64,000 nt of DNA, taken from positions 1 to 64,000 of the forward strand of contig JAVBOB010000007.1 of assembly GCA_031551125.1 (NCBI GenBank), given 5' to 3'. The position numbers and the translations under genes are program-made. The notes under the pieces were generated by a model that worked only from the letters and a program-made list of their open reading frames with translations, did no database searches and was not told the origin of the DNA. This DNA comes from JAIRNF01 sp031551125. Its GTDB lineage: Bacteria; Bacteroidota; Bacteroidia; Bacteroidales; UBA932. How positions within the stretch are numbered: position 1 is the first letter of the stretch; each line of letters opens with the position of its first letter. Of this stretch, positions 42,264 through 50,455 are shown in pieces.

Positions 42264-42370
42264 TGTTTATACGGTATTTATGATTAGTAAATCGGATATT
42301 ACATTGAATATCCATTGCCTGTTTAACCTTGGTGGTGGTTTTGAGGGGCAGGACTTAATCTTTAATGGAA

Positions 42371-42402
42371 CAAAGATAAAGAAACAAGGACAAAGAATGC
42401 AA
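42371..42402 (-). promoter_or_regulatory. Promoter of nagB
   Basis: On the minus strand TTG (42402-42400), 21 nt, then TATCTTTG (42378-42371). The leader of about 100 nt before nagB shows no obvious riboswitch or strong hairpin. Confidence 0.5.
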
Positions 42403-42444
42403 TAGTGAAAAGTTAATTTAAACGGCCTAATAGAGCGTATGAGG

Positions 42445-43134
42445 TTACTTACGTAAAGTTTCGGCGTATTCTTTAAAAGGTTTGGCAAACAGGTAATTTA
42501 TTTCAGCCATTTCCTTATCAATGCTTCCTGCGCTATGCCCTTGCGGGTGAGCATGCAGCTTATTATAGAAAAAGAACTTGTACTGAGTTTCGTTGAAAAT
42601 AAAGCTGATTCTTGTACTATCGCCAATTAGTGCGCTATTTTTTACGGCCTCGCCGGATGTTACAGTACCCACTTCCAGCTCTTGCATTTGTTCTCTGCTG
42701 AATGATAAATGTTCTTGACACTTACCTTCTTCCGAATAGTGGATGTAGTGAAGCTTTTGAGGGGTAAGCGCAAGGTAGTAGTATTCGTTGTTATCTTCTT
42801 CTTTTAATCCGGATCCGGTTGCTTTTTTTAGTACACTTCCAACGATGGCAACAGCTTGCTGCCGAATAAAATCTTTCAGCTCTCGCTTTTCCATGCAAGA
42901 AATTATACCCTCAATAGCTTCACCTCTTACTTGTGTTGTGATGGGTATAATGAAGCTGTTGTTTTGTGCATACTCTTGTCTTACTTCGGCTTCTCTTCCT
43001 TTAATTTGAGAAGAGAACTCATCCATGAACGCTTGGTGTTTTTGCTCTCCTTTTGCTTTCAGCTTAGGTAAGATAACATAGCTGTAAATACAAAATAGAA
43101 CTACTACGGTGATGGGAATTGCTAGTAACCACAT
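42445..43134 (-). CDS. Membrane-anchored protein of unknown function
   Basis: One N-terminal membrane segment (about 4-23, AIPITVVVLFCIYSYVIL) anchors a 205-residue soluble part with charged helices and a beta-rich middle (EYYYLALTPQKLHYIHYSEEG ... ISFIFNETQYKFFFYNKLH), which could be a PH-like fold. I recognise no family. It is the last gene of the bamD-to-recN run, 26 bp after recN, and probably shares that transcript. Confidence 0.65.
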   Translation of the reverse strand: MWLLAIPITVVVLFCIYSYVILPKLKAKGEQKHQAFMDEFSSQIKGREAEVRQEYAQNNSFIIPITTQVRGEAIEGIISCMEKRELKDFIRQQAVAIVGSVLKKATGSGLKEEDNNEYYYLALTPQKLHYIHYSEEGKCQEHLSFSREQMQELEVGTVTSGEAVKNSALIGDSTRISFIFNETQYKFFFYNKLHAHPQGHSAGSIDKEMAEINYLFAKPFKEYAETLRK

Positions 43135-43160
43135 AAAAATAGGTTGGGATAATATTTTAG

Positions 43161-44822
43161 CTAGGTGGTTTGTCCCAACAACGAACGAGCGTTGTTTATA
43201 GCCGCTTCAGTAATGCTGCTTCCGCTAAGCATTTTTGCAATCTCCATTACACGCTCTTCGTTGTTCAACCGTTTTACATTGGTAACGGTTGCCTTAGCTG
43301 TATCTTCTTTATATACCAAATAGTGGGCGCTGCCCTTACTCGCTATTTGTGGCAGGTGCGTGATGTTGATTACCTGATTTTTTTCAGCCAGCTTACTTAT
43401 TAGCAATCCCATCTTGTCGGCAACCTCACCGGAAATACCGGTATCAACTTCATCAAATATGATGGTGGGTAGCTTGCCTGTTTGCGCCACCAACGATTTG
43501 ATACTTAGCATAAGGCGAGACATTTCTCCTCCCGATGCTACTTTTGATATTTCTTGTGGAGCAATCTCTTTATTTGCCGAAAATAGAAAAGATACGGTTG
43601 TTTTTCCGTTGGTAGTAAAGCTGTCCAGCTCGCTTTGCTCGGCAATAAATGAGGCGTTGGGCATACCTAGCGAGCGAAGCATATCGATTACCCGTTTTTG
43701 CATATCGGGTAAAACGGCTATTCGTTTTTTTGCCAACAATGCAGCAAGCTTATTCAGCTCCGCTTCTTTTTTACCTTGCTCTTTTTCCAACGCTTCCAGC
43801 TGGCTATCAAAGCCAACAATGGTTTCCAGCTTTGCATTTAGCGACTCATGAATAGACAGTAGCTCGGTAACGCTGTTTACGCGATGCTTTTGTTGCAGGC
43901 TGTATATGGTGTCTAGCCGTTGCTCTACGGCTTCCTGTCGTTCAGGTAAGAAGTTAATGGATTCGCTTAGCTGTTCAACATCGTTAGCAATATCGCGAAC
44001 TTCAATAAGGCTTGACTCCAAGCGTGAAGCTAACGATTCGGCTTCAGGCGATAGCTGTGTAAGCTTAGCAATAGCTTGCATGGCCTCACGCAGTATGTTG
44101 GTTGCTCCTATTTCATCACCGGAAAGTAGGGCGGAAGCCTTTACGTAGCCTGATTTTATTTCTTCGGCATGCGTAAGCTGTTTCAGCTCCAGCTCCAGCT
44201 CTTCCAGCTCCCCATCTTTCAGCTTGGCTTCAGTTAGCTGGTTGGCTTGAAAAAGAAGATAATCGTAATCGGCCTTCGATTGCTCGTGTTGTTGTTTCAG
44301 CTCCGCTAGACGCAACACAACATTTTTATACTGTTGGTACGCCTCTCTATATTCTTTCAGCGTATCAGCGTTTCCGGCCAGCAGGTCAACAACCCATAGC
44401 TGAAATCCGCTATTTGCAATAAGAAGATTTTGATGTTGCGAGTGAATGTCGATAAGCTTATCGGTTACGTCCTTCAATACGTTCAACGTAACAGGAACAT
44501 CATTGATAAATGCACGGGACTTCCCGTTAGGGCTTATAATACGGCGAATGGTGGAGTTGGGTTCATAATCCACGTCATTTTCTTCAAAAAGCGGCTGTAA
44601 GCCGTAATTTTCAATGAAGAACGTACCTTCAACAACGCAGCTTTTTTCTTTGTCCTTCAGGCTTGAGACATCAGCGCGTTGTCCGAGTATGAGCGACATT
44701 GCACCCAGCAGGATAGATTTACCTGCACCGGTTTCTCCGGTAATAATACTCAGCCCCTTATCAAATTCGATAGCTAGCTTATCGATAAGGGCATAGTTTT
44801 CTATGAAAATGGAGCGAAGCAT
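43161..44822 (-). CDS. recN: DNA repair ATPase RecN
   Basis: RecN is an SMC-like protein that joins broken DNA ends during recombination repair. It has Walker A ITGETGAGKSILLGA near residues 28-42, a central coiled coil (about 150-360), and the C-terminal half with signature VASGGEMSRLMLSIKSL and Walker B PTIIFDEVDTGISGEVA. Length (553) fits. It follows the DUF4835 gene by 6 bp in the conserved order of Bacteroidota genomes. Confidence 0.96.
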   Translation of the reverse strand: MLRSIFIENYALIDKLAIEFDKGLSIITGETGAGKSILLGAMSLILGQRADVSSLKDKEKSCVVEGTFFIENYGLQPLFEENDVDYEPNSTIRRIISPNGKSRAFINDVPVTLNVLKDVTDKLIDIHSQHQNLLIANSGFQLWVVDLLAGNADTLKEYREAYQQYKNVVLRLAELKQQHEQSKADYDYLLFQANQLTEAKLKDGELEELELELKQLTHAEEIKSGYVKASALLSGDEIGATNILREAMQAIAKLTQLSPEAESLASRLESSLIEVRDIANDVEQLSESINFLPERQEAVEQRLDTIYSLQQKHRVNSVTELLSIHESLNAKLETIVGFDSQLEALEKEQGKKEAELNKLAALLAKKRIAVLPDMQKRVIDMLRSLGMPNASFIAEQSELDSFTTNGKTTVSFLFSANKEIAPQEISKVASGGEMSRLMLSIKSLVAQTGKLPTIIFDEVDTGISGEVADKMGLLISKLAEKNQVINITHLPQIASKGSAHYLVYKEDTAKATVTNVKRLNNEERVMEIAKMLSGSSITEAAINNARSLLGQTT

Positions 44823-44828
44823 GGTAGG

Positions 44829-45749
44829 CTAAAATTCCGAACTTTCCTCTTTTAACTTTTTATACTTTGATTCGTTGGCCATGTCAACCTCTGTAAGCAG
44901 CTGGTATATTTTGGTACGATCCATTGCAGGTGCTTGAGAGAAGATGTTGACAATTTCATCAGCCTTAGTATCAAAAAATAGGCGAAGCAAGAGTAAGTAG
45001 GGGTCGGGTTTCTCACGGTACACGCGCTGGACATCAAGTAATGCTTGGTAAACCTGTTCACGTCCTTCGTTCATGCGCTCGCTCATTCTGTCAAGCCCTA
45101 ACCTGTTGTACTTGTACTGTGCCGAACGAACGTTTCCGTACTTGCTGTTCAGCAGATTTTCAATAATCCAGTAGCGGTTCTTATGCGAGTTATTATCATA
45201 AGGTTTCCATCCGGAGGTTGGTTCGCTTTGGGAGTCGAGTACAATCTTTTCAGCCATTTTAAACCATGGCGTACCACCTTTCAGCTCAAAGCTGTCATCG
45301 TCCATCCCTATGATGAGGTATGCGTAGAAAGCCATAATGGATATAAGGTTGGAAACCCTTACATGGGGGTCATACTCCAGCTTATCAAACTCGTTGTAAC
45401 GAAACTGAATATCGTTGTCCATGTAGTTAAGCAGAATGGTATTGTATGACGAACCGTACACCGGACGTTTTGCTTGTATTTGCAAGGTGGCTTTAAATTC
45501 TCCGGCGTTTACTTCTTCGGTAATATTGATAAGAAAGTTACATTCTATACGTTCTTCGGGGGCATACACGCGGTTTGTCCAGCTGGTGTTTGTCAGAAAA
45601 TCGTATAGCGATTTTTGCATAGCCGTGTAGATAGTACGGTTTGTACCCTGTATGCGCGGTGTAGTAACGCTAACGCTGGCCAGCAACTCCTGTGACTGAG
45701 CATTCTGAGCGAGTAGCATACACAGCAAGATGGTAAAAAAGATTCTCAT
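44829..45749 (-). CDS. DUF4835 exported protein
   Basis: The 306-residue protein has a signal peptide (RIFFTILLCMLLAQNAQS, cut after about 19 residues) and the family start ELLASVSVTTPRIQGTNRTIYTAMQKSLYDFLTNTSW. DUF4835 is confined to Bacteroidota and lies next to coaBC and recN in many of them. Its function is not established. The C-terminal third is helical. It starts 18 bp after coaBC. Confidence 0.85.
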   Translation of the reverse strand: MRIFFTILLCMLLAQNAQSQELLASVSVTTPRIQGTNRTIYTAMQKSLYDFLTNTSWTNRVYAPEERIECNFLINITEEVNAGEFKATLQIQAKRPVYGSSYNTILLNYMDNDIQFRYNEFDKLEYDPHVRVSNLISIMAFYAYLIIGMDDDSFELKGGTPWFKMAEKIVLDSQSEPTSGWKPYDNNSHKNRYWIIENLLNSKYGNVRSAQYKYNRLGLDRMSERMNEGREQVYQALLDVQRVYREKPDPYLLLLRLFFDTKADEIVNIFSQAPAMDRTKIYQLLTEVDMANESKYKKLKEESSEF

Positions 45750-45767
45750 AGGGTTTCTTTTTTGTGG

Positions 45768-46964
45768 TTACAGGTATGTTGTAAGCTTATCTACTATATC
45801 CTTGGCAACATCGTTTTTATGTTTTAGCTCAAAGGGAAAAACATTTCCATTGTTGTCAATAATGGTTATCTTATTTGTATCTACACCGAATCCGGCTCCC
45901 TTGTCGCGTATGGAGTTGAGTACAATGAAATCTAACTTCTTGGTTTCCATTTTTCTTCTCGCATTCTCCATTTCGTTATCGGTTTCAAGCGCAAAGCCTA
46001 CCAATACTTGACTTGATTTTTTCATCTTACCAAGTTCGGCGGCAATATCTTTAGTCGGAGTAAGGCTCAGCTTGAGCTGCTCGCCTTTGCGTTTTATTTT
46101 TGAGTCAGACGTTTGTTCCGGGGCAAAATCAGCCACGGCAGCCGACATAATGGCTCCGTTTACCTCAGAAAAATGTTCAACGGATGCAGCGTACATTTCG
46201 GCAGCTGTGGTAACGTTTATTGTTTTAATTCGCGGGTTATTGGCTTTTAATGCAGTTGGCCCGCTAACAAGAGTTACTTCGGCACCGCGTGAGGCCAGCT
46301 CTTCGGCTATGGCGTAACCCATTTTTCCCGATGAGAAGTTCCCAATAAACCGTATGGGGTCTATCAGCTCAAACGTTGGTCCGGCGGTAACTAAGAAAGA
46401 TTTTCCTTGAAGCGAATTTGAAGAAGCAAAGTAGGTTTGTAGGGCGGCTAAGATATGCTCCGGTTCAGCCATACGGCCTTTTCCGTTAAGTCCGCTGGCT
46501 AGCTCTCCTTCTTCCGGTTCAATAATGTAGTTGCCGTAAGAGCGAAGTATTTCAAGGTTATGCTGTGTAGAAGGATGTTGGTACATGTCTAAGTCCATAG
46601 CCGGGGCTACGAATACCGGACAACGAGCCGATAGATAGCTCGTAAGCAGCAGATTGTCGGCCGCGCCGTGCGCCATTTTTGCCATAGTGTTGGCCGTTGC
46701 GGGCGCAATAAGATAGGCGTCAGCCCAAATTCCGGCATCCACATGGCTGTTCCAGTCCCCGTTTTCAGGGTTGTAAAAGTCAACCATGATGGGGTGCTTA
46801 GACAGGGTTGCCAAGGTAAGTGGAGTAATAAACTCCTTTCCCAGCGGGGTCATAATTATTTTTACGTCAGCGCCTTCTTTTACCAGCAACCTAACAAGTA
46901 TAGCAGCCTTGTAAGCTGCTATACTTCCGGTAACTCCTACTATAATCCTTTTCCCTTTCAGCAT
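45768..46964 (-). CDS. coaBC: Bifunctional phosphopantothenoylcysteine synthetase/decarboxylase CoaBC
   Basis: CoaBC makes 4'-phosphopantetheine for coenzyme A in two steps. The N-terminal FMN-dependent decarboxylase (about 1-185) shows GVTGSIAAYKAAILVRLL, NSHVDAGIWADAYLIAPATANTMAKMA and PAMDLDM. The C-terminal synthetase (about 188-398) shows VTAGPTFELIDPIRFIGNFSSGKMGYAIAEE and FALETDNE. Length (398) is normal. It lies between rpoZ and the DUF4835 gene. Confidence 0.96.
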   Translation of the reverse strand: MLKGKRIIVGVTGSIAAYKAAILVRLLVKEGADVKIIMTPLGKEFITPLTLATLSKHPIMVDFYNPENGDWNSHVDAGIWADAYLIAPATANTMAKMAHGAADNLLLTSYLSARCPVFVAPAMDLDMYQHPSTQHNLEILRSYGNYIIEPEEGELASGLNGKGRMAEPEHILAALQTYFASSNSLQGKSFLVTAGPTFELIDPIRFIGNFSSGKMGYAIAEELASRGAEVTLVSGPTALKANNPRIKTINVTTAAEMYAASVEHFSEVNGAIMSAAVADFAPEQTSDSKIKRKGEQLKLSLTPTKDIAAELGKMKKSSQVLVGFALETDNEMENARRKMETKKLDFIVLNSIRDKGAGFGVDTNKITIIDNNGNVFPFELKHKNDVAKDIVDKLTTYL

Positions 46965-46973
46965 AACGTTTGC

Positions 46974-47318
46974 TTACTTAGTGGCAGTGGTGGCTGCCTG
47001 ATTGCTATCGGCTTTACGGTAGTATATCTTGTTGTTTAAAAATTCTTCAATAGCAATTAGCGTGGGCTTTGGCATACGCTCGTAATGCTTTGAGATTTCA
47101 ATTTGCTCCCTGTTTTCAAACACTTCTTCCAGATTATCTGCATAGCTGGAAAATTCTTCCAACTTACGACTAAGCTCCTGCTTTAGCTCTGCGGCTATTT
47201 GGTTAGCGCGCTTAGCAATAATCATCGCTGTTTCGTAAACGTTGTTTGTTTCCTTACTTAGCTGGGTAATGTCTCTAGTTGTGGTGTTAGTTGGAATGGC
47301 TGTCTTCTTTAAGTCCAT
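46974..47318 (-). CDS. rpoZ: RNA polymerase omega subunit, Bacteroidota form (RpoZ)
   Basis: The 114-residue protein contains NVYETAMIIAKRANQIAAELKQEL (about 25-48), which corresponds to the conserved omega helix with the R/K-A-x-Q-I signature, and the tail pattern PTLIAIEEFLNNKIYYR. It stabilises the beta-prime subunit of RNA polymerase. The call relies on this helix and on the conserved place between bamD and coaBC. The C-terminal tail is Ala/Thr-rich and variable. Confidence 0.88.
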   Translation of the reverse strand: MDLKKTAIPTNTTTRDITQLSKETNNVYETAMIIAKRANQIAAELKQELSRKLEEFSSYADNLEEVFENREQIEISKHYERMPKPTLIAIEEFLNNKIYYRKADSNQAATTATK

Positions 47319-47338
47319 GGTATTTATATGTGATATTG

Positions 47339-48208
47339 TTATTTGCTTTCTGTTGTTTCTTCTTTTTTCTCCTTGTCTATAATCTGTTGCTTATCGCGGT
47401 TGGTTGCTTCCGTTGCTTTAGCGTACATGCTTTGAGCATCTTTGATATGCTTTGATTTCGGGAATTCGCTTATAAAGTTGTAGTACTCGTCAATAGTAGA
47501 TTGATAACGCTCCATCTGCCTTTCCCTTATACTATGATGAGCATATAAGTAGTTTGAACGAAGAATCAGGTAAAGTATCTCTTCGCGATAGGGTGTATCG
47601 GGATAATCTTTCAAACAGTTTTTTAGCGTTGTAATTGCCGACCTGTAATCTTCTACTTTGTAGTAAAACTTGCCCGCTTGGAATGATTTTGTCATCAAGC
47701 GTTTAACCAGCTCCTCACTCATGGCTTGTACTTCCTCTTTGTGTGGAGAATTTGGATAGCTGTAGTTGTACTCGTTGAAAACAGTTAGCGCTTTTTGGTT
47801 TGGACCAGGGTCTAGGTCAGGCCTGTAAGATGCATCATACAAACACACGCCTTGCAAGTAGCTGGCTTCTTCTGCAAAAGGACTGCGGGGAAAAATATTT
47901 TTAAACTCACCGAAGTAAACTTCCGCTGTAAAAGGGTCCGAATCCATGTAGTAGCTCTTAGCACGATAAAAGTAAACGGTATCGCTTCTGGGCGTATTGC
48001 TGTAAACCATAACAAGCGATTCGAATAGCGAAACAGCTCTTCCGTATTTTTTCTTGTTGTAGTATTCAAAAGCTTTTTGGTACTTCAGCTCATTGTCGCT
48101 ACTTTTCAGCAATTTCTCATACTTGCTGCATGAAGTTGCTACCAACAGTAACAAAACCGATATCGGTAAAAATCTAAGGAGGAGTGTTTTCTTTCTGGTC
48201 ATTAGCAT
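47339..48208 (-). CDS. bamD: Outer-membrane assembly lipoprotein BamD
   Basis: BamD is the essential lipoprotein of the beta-barrel assembly machine. The signal ends at LLVATSCSKYEKLL (Cys near residue 27). The rest is TPR repeats (KAFEYYNKKKYGRAVSLFESL, YFRAKSYY, FPRSPFAEEASYLQGVCLYD) typical of the YfiO/BamD fold. The ATG at 48208 (or 48202, two codons on) is used: a longer GTG-started frame at 48244 lies inside the -7 box. It heads the rpoZ-coaBC-DUF4835-recN run. Confidence 0.93.
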   Translation of the reverse strand: MLMTRKKTLLLRFLPISVLLLLVATSCSKYEKLLKSSDNELKYQKAFEYYNKKKYGRAVSLFESLVMVYSNTPRSDTVYFYRAKSYYMDSDPFTAEVYFGEFKNIFPRSPFAEEASYLQGVCLYDASYRPDLDPGPNQKALTVFNEYNYSYPNSPHKEEVQAMSEELVKRLMTKSFQAGKFYYKVEDYRSAITTLKNCLKDYPDTPYREEILYLILRSNYLYAHHSIRERQMERYQSTIDEYYNFISEFPKSKHIKDAQSMYAKATEATNRDKQQIIDKEKKEETTESK

Positions 48209-48233
48209 AACGTTTACCCACTTGTTAAACGTA

Positions 48234-48241
48234 CAAAGGTA
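48234..48241 (-). promoter_or_regulatory. -7 box of the bamD operon
   Basis: CAAAGGTA on the plus strand reads TACCTTTG on the minus strand. Transcription from about 48227 gives a leader of about 20 nt and fixes the start codon downstream. Confidence 0.6.
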
Positions 48242-48309
48242 CACTTTTTGTGTGAAAAACCATTAGTGCAATGTCAATTAATGGGAATAAGGGTTAAAAA
48301 CAACATTTA

Positions 48310-48575
48310 TCGTGGAAAGCGTGTCATTGGCTTTGCTGAACTTATAAACTCGGCTGCGAGCGGAGGAGAGTGATCTGTTAAAAATTGAGATTGTTTTATC
48401 CTTAGGGGCTGAAAGCCCAACTTAATTCAGCCCAACGCATCGCGTTGGGTTTATAAATATACGAGATTGCTTTGCGCGCTGTTCAGCCGCTAACCTTAAT
48501 ACCCAAGGCGCCGCTTCGCTTTGTCGTTGGGCTGAAATAAGCTGCCACTTCGTGGCGCTTTCTATTTTGATTCGT
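48310..48575. repeat. REP-like palindromes upstream of bamD
   Basis: A worn copy of the GTCATTGGC..GCGAGCGGAGG type repeat (48319-48390) is followed by GGGCTGAAAGCCC, CAGCCCAACGCATCGCGTTGGG and a facing GTTGGGCTGAAATAAG, then GCCACTTCGTGGC. The order CTGAAAGCCCAACTTAATTCAGCCCAACG is close to the flanks of the larger cruciform at 53204. The gap 48245-48615 has no gene. Confidence 0.65.
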
Positions 48576-48615
48576 GAGTCTTTGTCTGTTTGAGCTAGCG
48601 GGTAGCTTTTCTCAC

Positions 48616-49452
48616 CTACTTTACATAAACTGCATTAGCCACCTTGCGTTCGCCTTTATGGTCAAAGGTTTTGTTATCGCTGGGGTAGTTAACTATGCCG
48701 TTATCTTCCTTGCCGTTTATGTACATGGCTGTAGAACCGCCACCATCAAAGTTCATAGCAGTTTCGGCGCCTAAAATTTTGAGTAGGTAGGCTAGCTCTT
48801 TTGTACTCATTCCTTCTGCGTTTTCTGCGCTTCTTCCGTCAACTGTAACAAGTAAAATACGCCCATTCTTATTTATAGAAACAGCCGTTCGGGGGTGGTG
48901 AGTGGTGTTAAAGCTATTATCGGGCAGCGTTTCAATAATGGCATTGTTAACCAGCATAGGGCCTGCCACCAAAACATTGGGAGCTTGTAGCTCTTTTGCC
49001 CATAGCGGATTGTCTTCTCGTTTAATAATGTTAACGGTTTTTCCGTCAATAGCAATAGCCACATTTGAGTTGGCAAAGTTGTCACGCCCTTGGTGGATTA
49101 CCGCTCCATCAACCTTCATGTAGTCAACAGAGTTTCCCTTTTTGGTATCAAAGAATGACGCGTTTACTCCGGCTACAGCGTTAGCCTGATTGCAAAGCGT
49201 GCTGGTAAGAATAAGCGTATCAGTACAGTAGGCTATGGCCAGCCGGTTCTTTCCAGTTGGCTTTACCTCAATAATATTAATGGATTGGGGAGAGCTGTAT
49301 AGTTCAACTTGTGCACTCTTCCACCAAACACCTCGCTTCAGCTTTTCGGTTTTCCATTTAATGGATACGATAGCGACAGAGTCTGCCGGAGTTTGGGCAA
49401 AAGCTGTGCCGACTAAAAAGAGGCAGAGTAGGAGGGTGCTAAGCTTTTTCAT
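48616..49452 (-). CDS. Exported phosphodiester glycosidase-domain protein (NAGPA-like)
   Basis: The 278-residue protein has a signal peptide (KKLSTLLLCLFLVGTAFAQ, cleaved near 19). The core NAVAGVNASFFDTKKGNSVDYMKVDG, HHPRTAVSINKNGRILLVTVDGR, GMSTKELAYLLKILGAETAMNFDGGGSTAMYING is the NAGPA/YoeB domain (PF09992), which cleaves GlcNAc phosphodiesters in the human uncovering enzyme. In bacteria the substrates are mostly unknown and may be cell-surface glycans. It is probably periplasmic. Its stop lies just before the repeat region. Confidence 0.88.
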   Translation of the reverse strand: MKKLSTLLLCLFLVGTAFAQTPADSVAIVSIKWKTEKLKRGVWWKSAQVELYSSPQSINIIEVKPTGKNRLAIAYCTDTLILTSTLCNQANAVAGVNASFFDTKKGNSVDYMKVDGAVIHQGRDNFANSNVAIAIDGKTVNIIKREDNPLWAKELQAPNVLVAGPMLVNNAIIETLPDNSFNTTHHPRTAVSINKNGRILLVTVDGRSAENAEGMSTKELAYLLKILGAETAMNFDGGGSTAMYINGKEDNGIVNYPSDNKTFDHKGERKVANAVYVK

Positions 49453-49507
49453 GGTTGTATGTTTTCAACAAATGTAGCAAAAGATGTAAAACGAGGTGTT
49501 TGTAAAA

Positions 49508-49545
49508 ATAAAAAGGCTGCCATTTTTGGCAGCCTTTTTATTTTT
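49508..49545. terminator. Bidirectional terminator
   Basis: AAAAGGCTGCC and GGCAGCCTTTT form an 11-bp stem around a 6-nt loop with A-run before and T-run after. It is 16-23 bp past the OmpA gene stop on the minus strand. Confidence 0.9.
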
Positions 49546-49560
49546 ACAAACTGTTGGATA

Positions 49561-50259
49561 CTACTTAAGCGTACCGGCTTGAGCTTCTTCAACCATTTTT
49601 TGGTTAGCAGTGATGTAAACTTCAACGCGACGGTTCTTTGTACGACCATCAGCAGTAGCGTTATCAGCCACAGGTTGGCTTGATGATAGACCAACGGTTG
49701 TCATACGTGCAGAAGCCACGCCTTGTCCAACAAGATAGTTGTAAACGCTCTTAGCCCGATTTTCCGACAGCGGTTGGTTCACATTATCGCTACCTGTATT
49801 GTCCGTGTGTCCTTCAATTTTTACGTCAGTGTCGGCATTGCTTTTCAATGAAGTAGCAAACTGAGTAAGAGAAGTCTTTGAAGCAGCGTTCAAGTCAGCT
49901 TTACCGGTTGCAAAAAGGATACCGGAATCGAAGGTAACTTTAATAGCCTCACCGTTGTTAACGGTTTCTACTTGTGCTCCTTCCATTTTCTTTAGCTCTT
50001 CAGCTTGCTTATCCATTTTTTTGCCGATAAGTGCTCCGGCAACACCGCCAACAACAGCACCAACGCCTGCACCAATAGCAGCAGCAGTACCCTTATTGCC
50101 CGATTTTCCGGCTATCGCGCCAATACCTGCGCCAAGAGCGGCGCCTGCGCCTGCGCCTATTGCAGTGCCTTTGGTGGTATTGCTTGCAGTGCTGCAAGCG
50201 GTCATTGCAATAATGCAAAGACCCAATGTTGAAATTCCTAACGTTCTAAAAATTTTCAT
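49561..50259 (-). CDS. OmpA-family lipoprotein with glycine zipper
   Basis: The 232-residue protein has a lipoprotein signal (LGLCIIAMTACSTA, Cys near 22), a glycine-zipper segment (about 34-82, GAGAGAALGAGIGAIAG and GVGAVVGGVAGALIGKK) that inserts in or lies on the membrane, and an OmpA C-terminal domain (about 110-222, with IEGHTDNTGSDNVNQPLSENRAKSVYNYL) that binds meso-diaminopimelate in peptidoglycan. It tethers the outer membrane to the cell wall (YiaD/Pal-like). Strong terminator and own promoter. Confidence 0.9.
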   Translation of the reverse strand: MKIFRTLGISTLGLCIIAMTACSTASNTTKGTAIGAGAGAALGAGIGAIAGKSGNKGTAAAIGAGVGAVVGGVAGALIGKKMDKQAEELKKMEGAQVETVNNGEAIKVTFDSGILFATGKADLNAASKTSLTQFATSLKSNADTDVKIEGHTDNTGSDNVNQPLSENRAKSVYNYLVGQGVASARMTTVGLSSSQPVADNATADGRTKNRRVEVYITANQKMVEEAQAGTLK

Positions 50260-50292
50260 ACGAGTAAGTTTTAAAATTCAGATTTTAGAGGA

Positions 50293-50300
50293 CAAATTTA
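50293..50300 (-). promoter_or_regulatory. -7 box of the OmpA-family gene
   Basis: CAAATTTA on the plus strand reads TAAATTTG on the minus strand, about 35 nt before the ATG at 50259. No -33 box at normal spacing. Confidence 0.5.
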
Positions 50301-50455
50301 GTAATTATAACGGTTGTTTAGTTTCTTAATAAAACCCCCAAGACTATTTAGCGTTGATTTGCCTTCGTTAACATAATGGGGAGACAGTATGTTTGTTAAT
50401 GCAATTGTTTGATATATAGTTTATAGGATGATTTGTCAAGACTGTTATCTTGACG

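Noticed and set aside
48208..48244. GTG start extending BamD by 12 residues
   Set aside because: The codon lies inside the TACCTTTG box, so it would not be transcribed.
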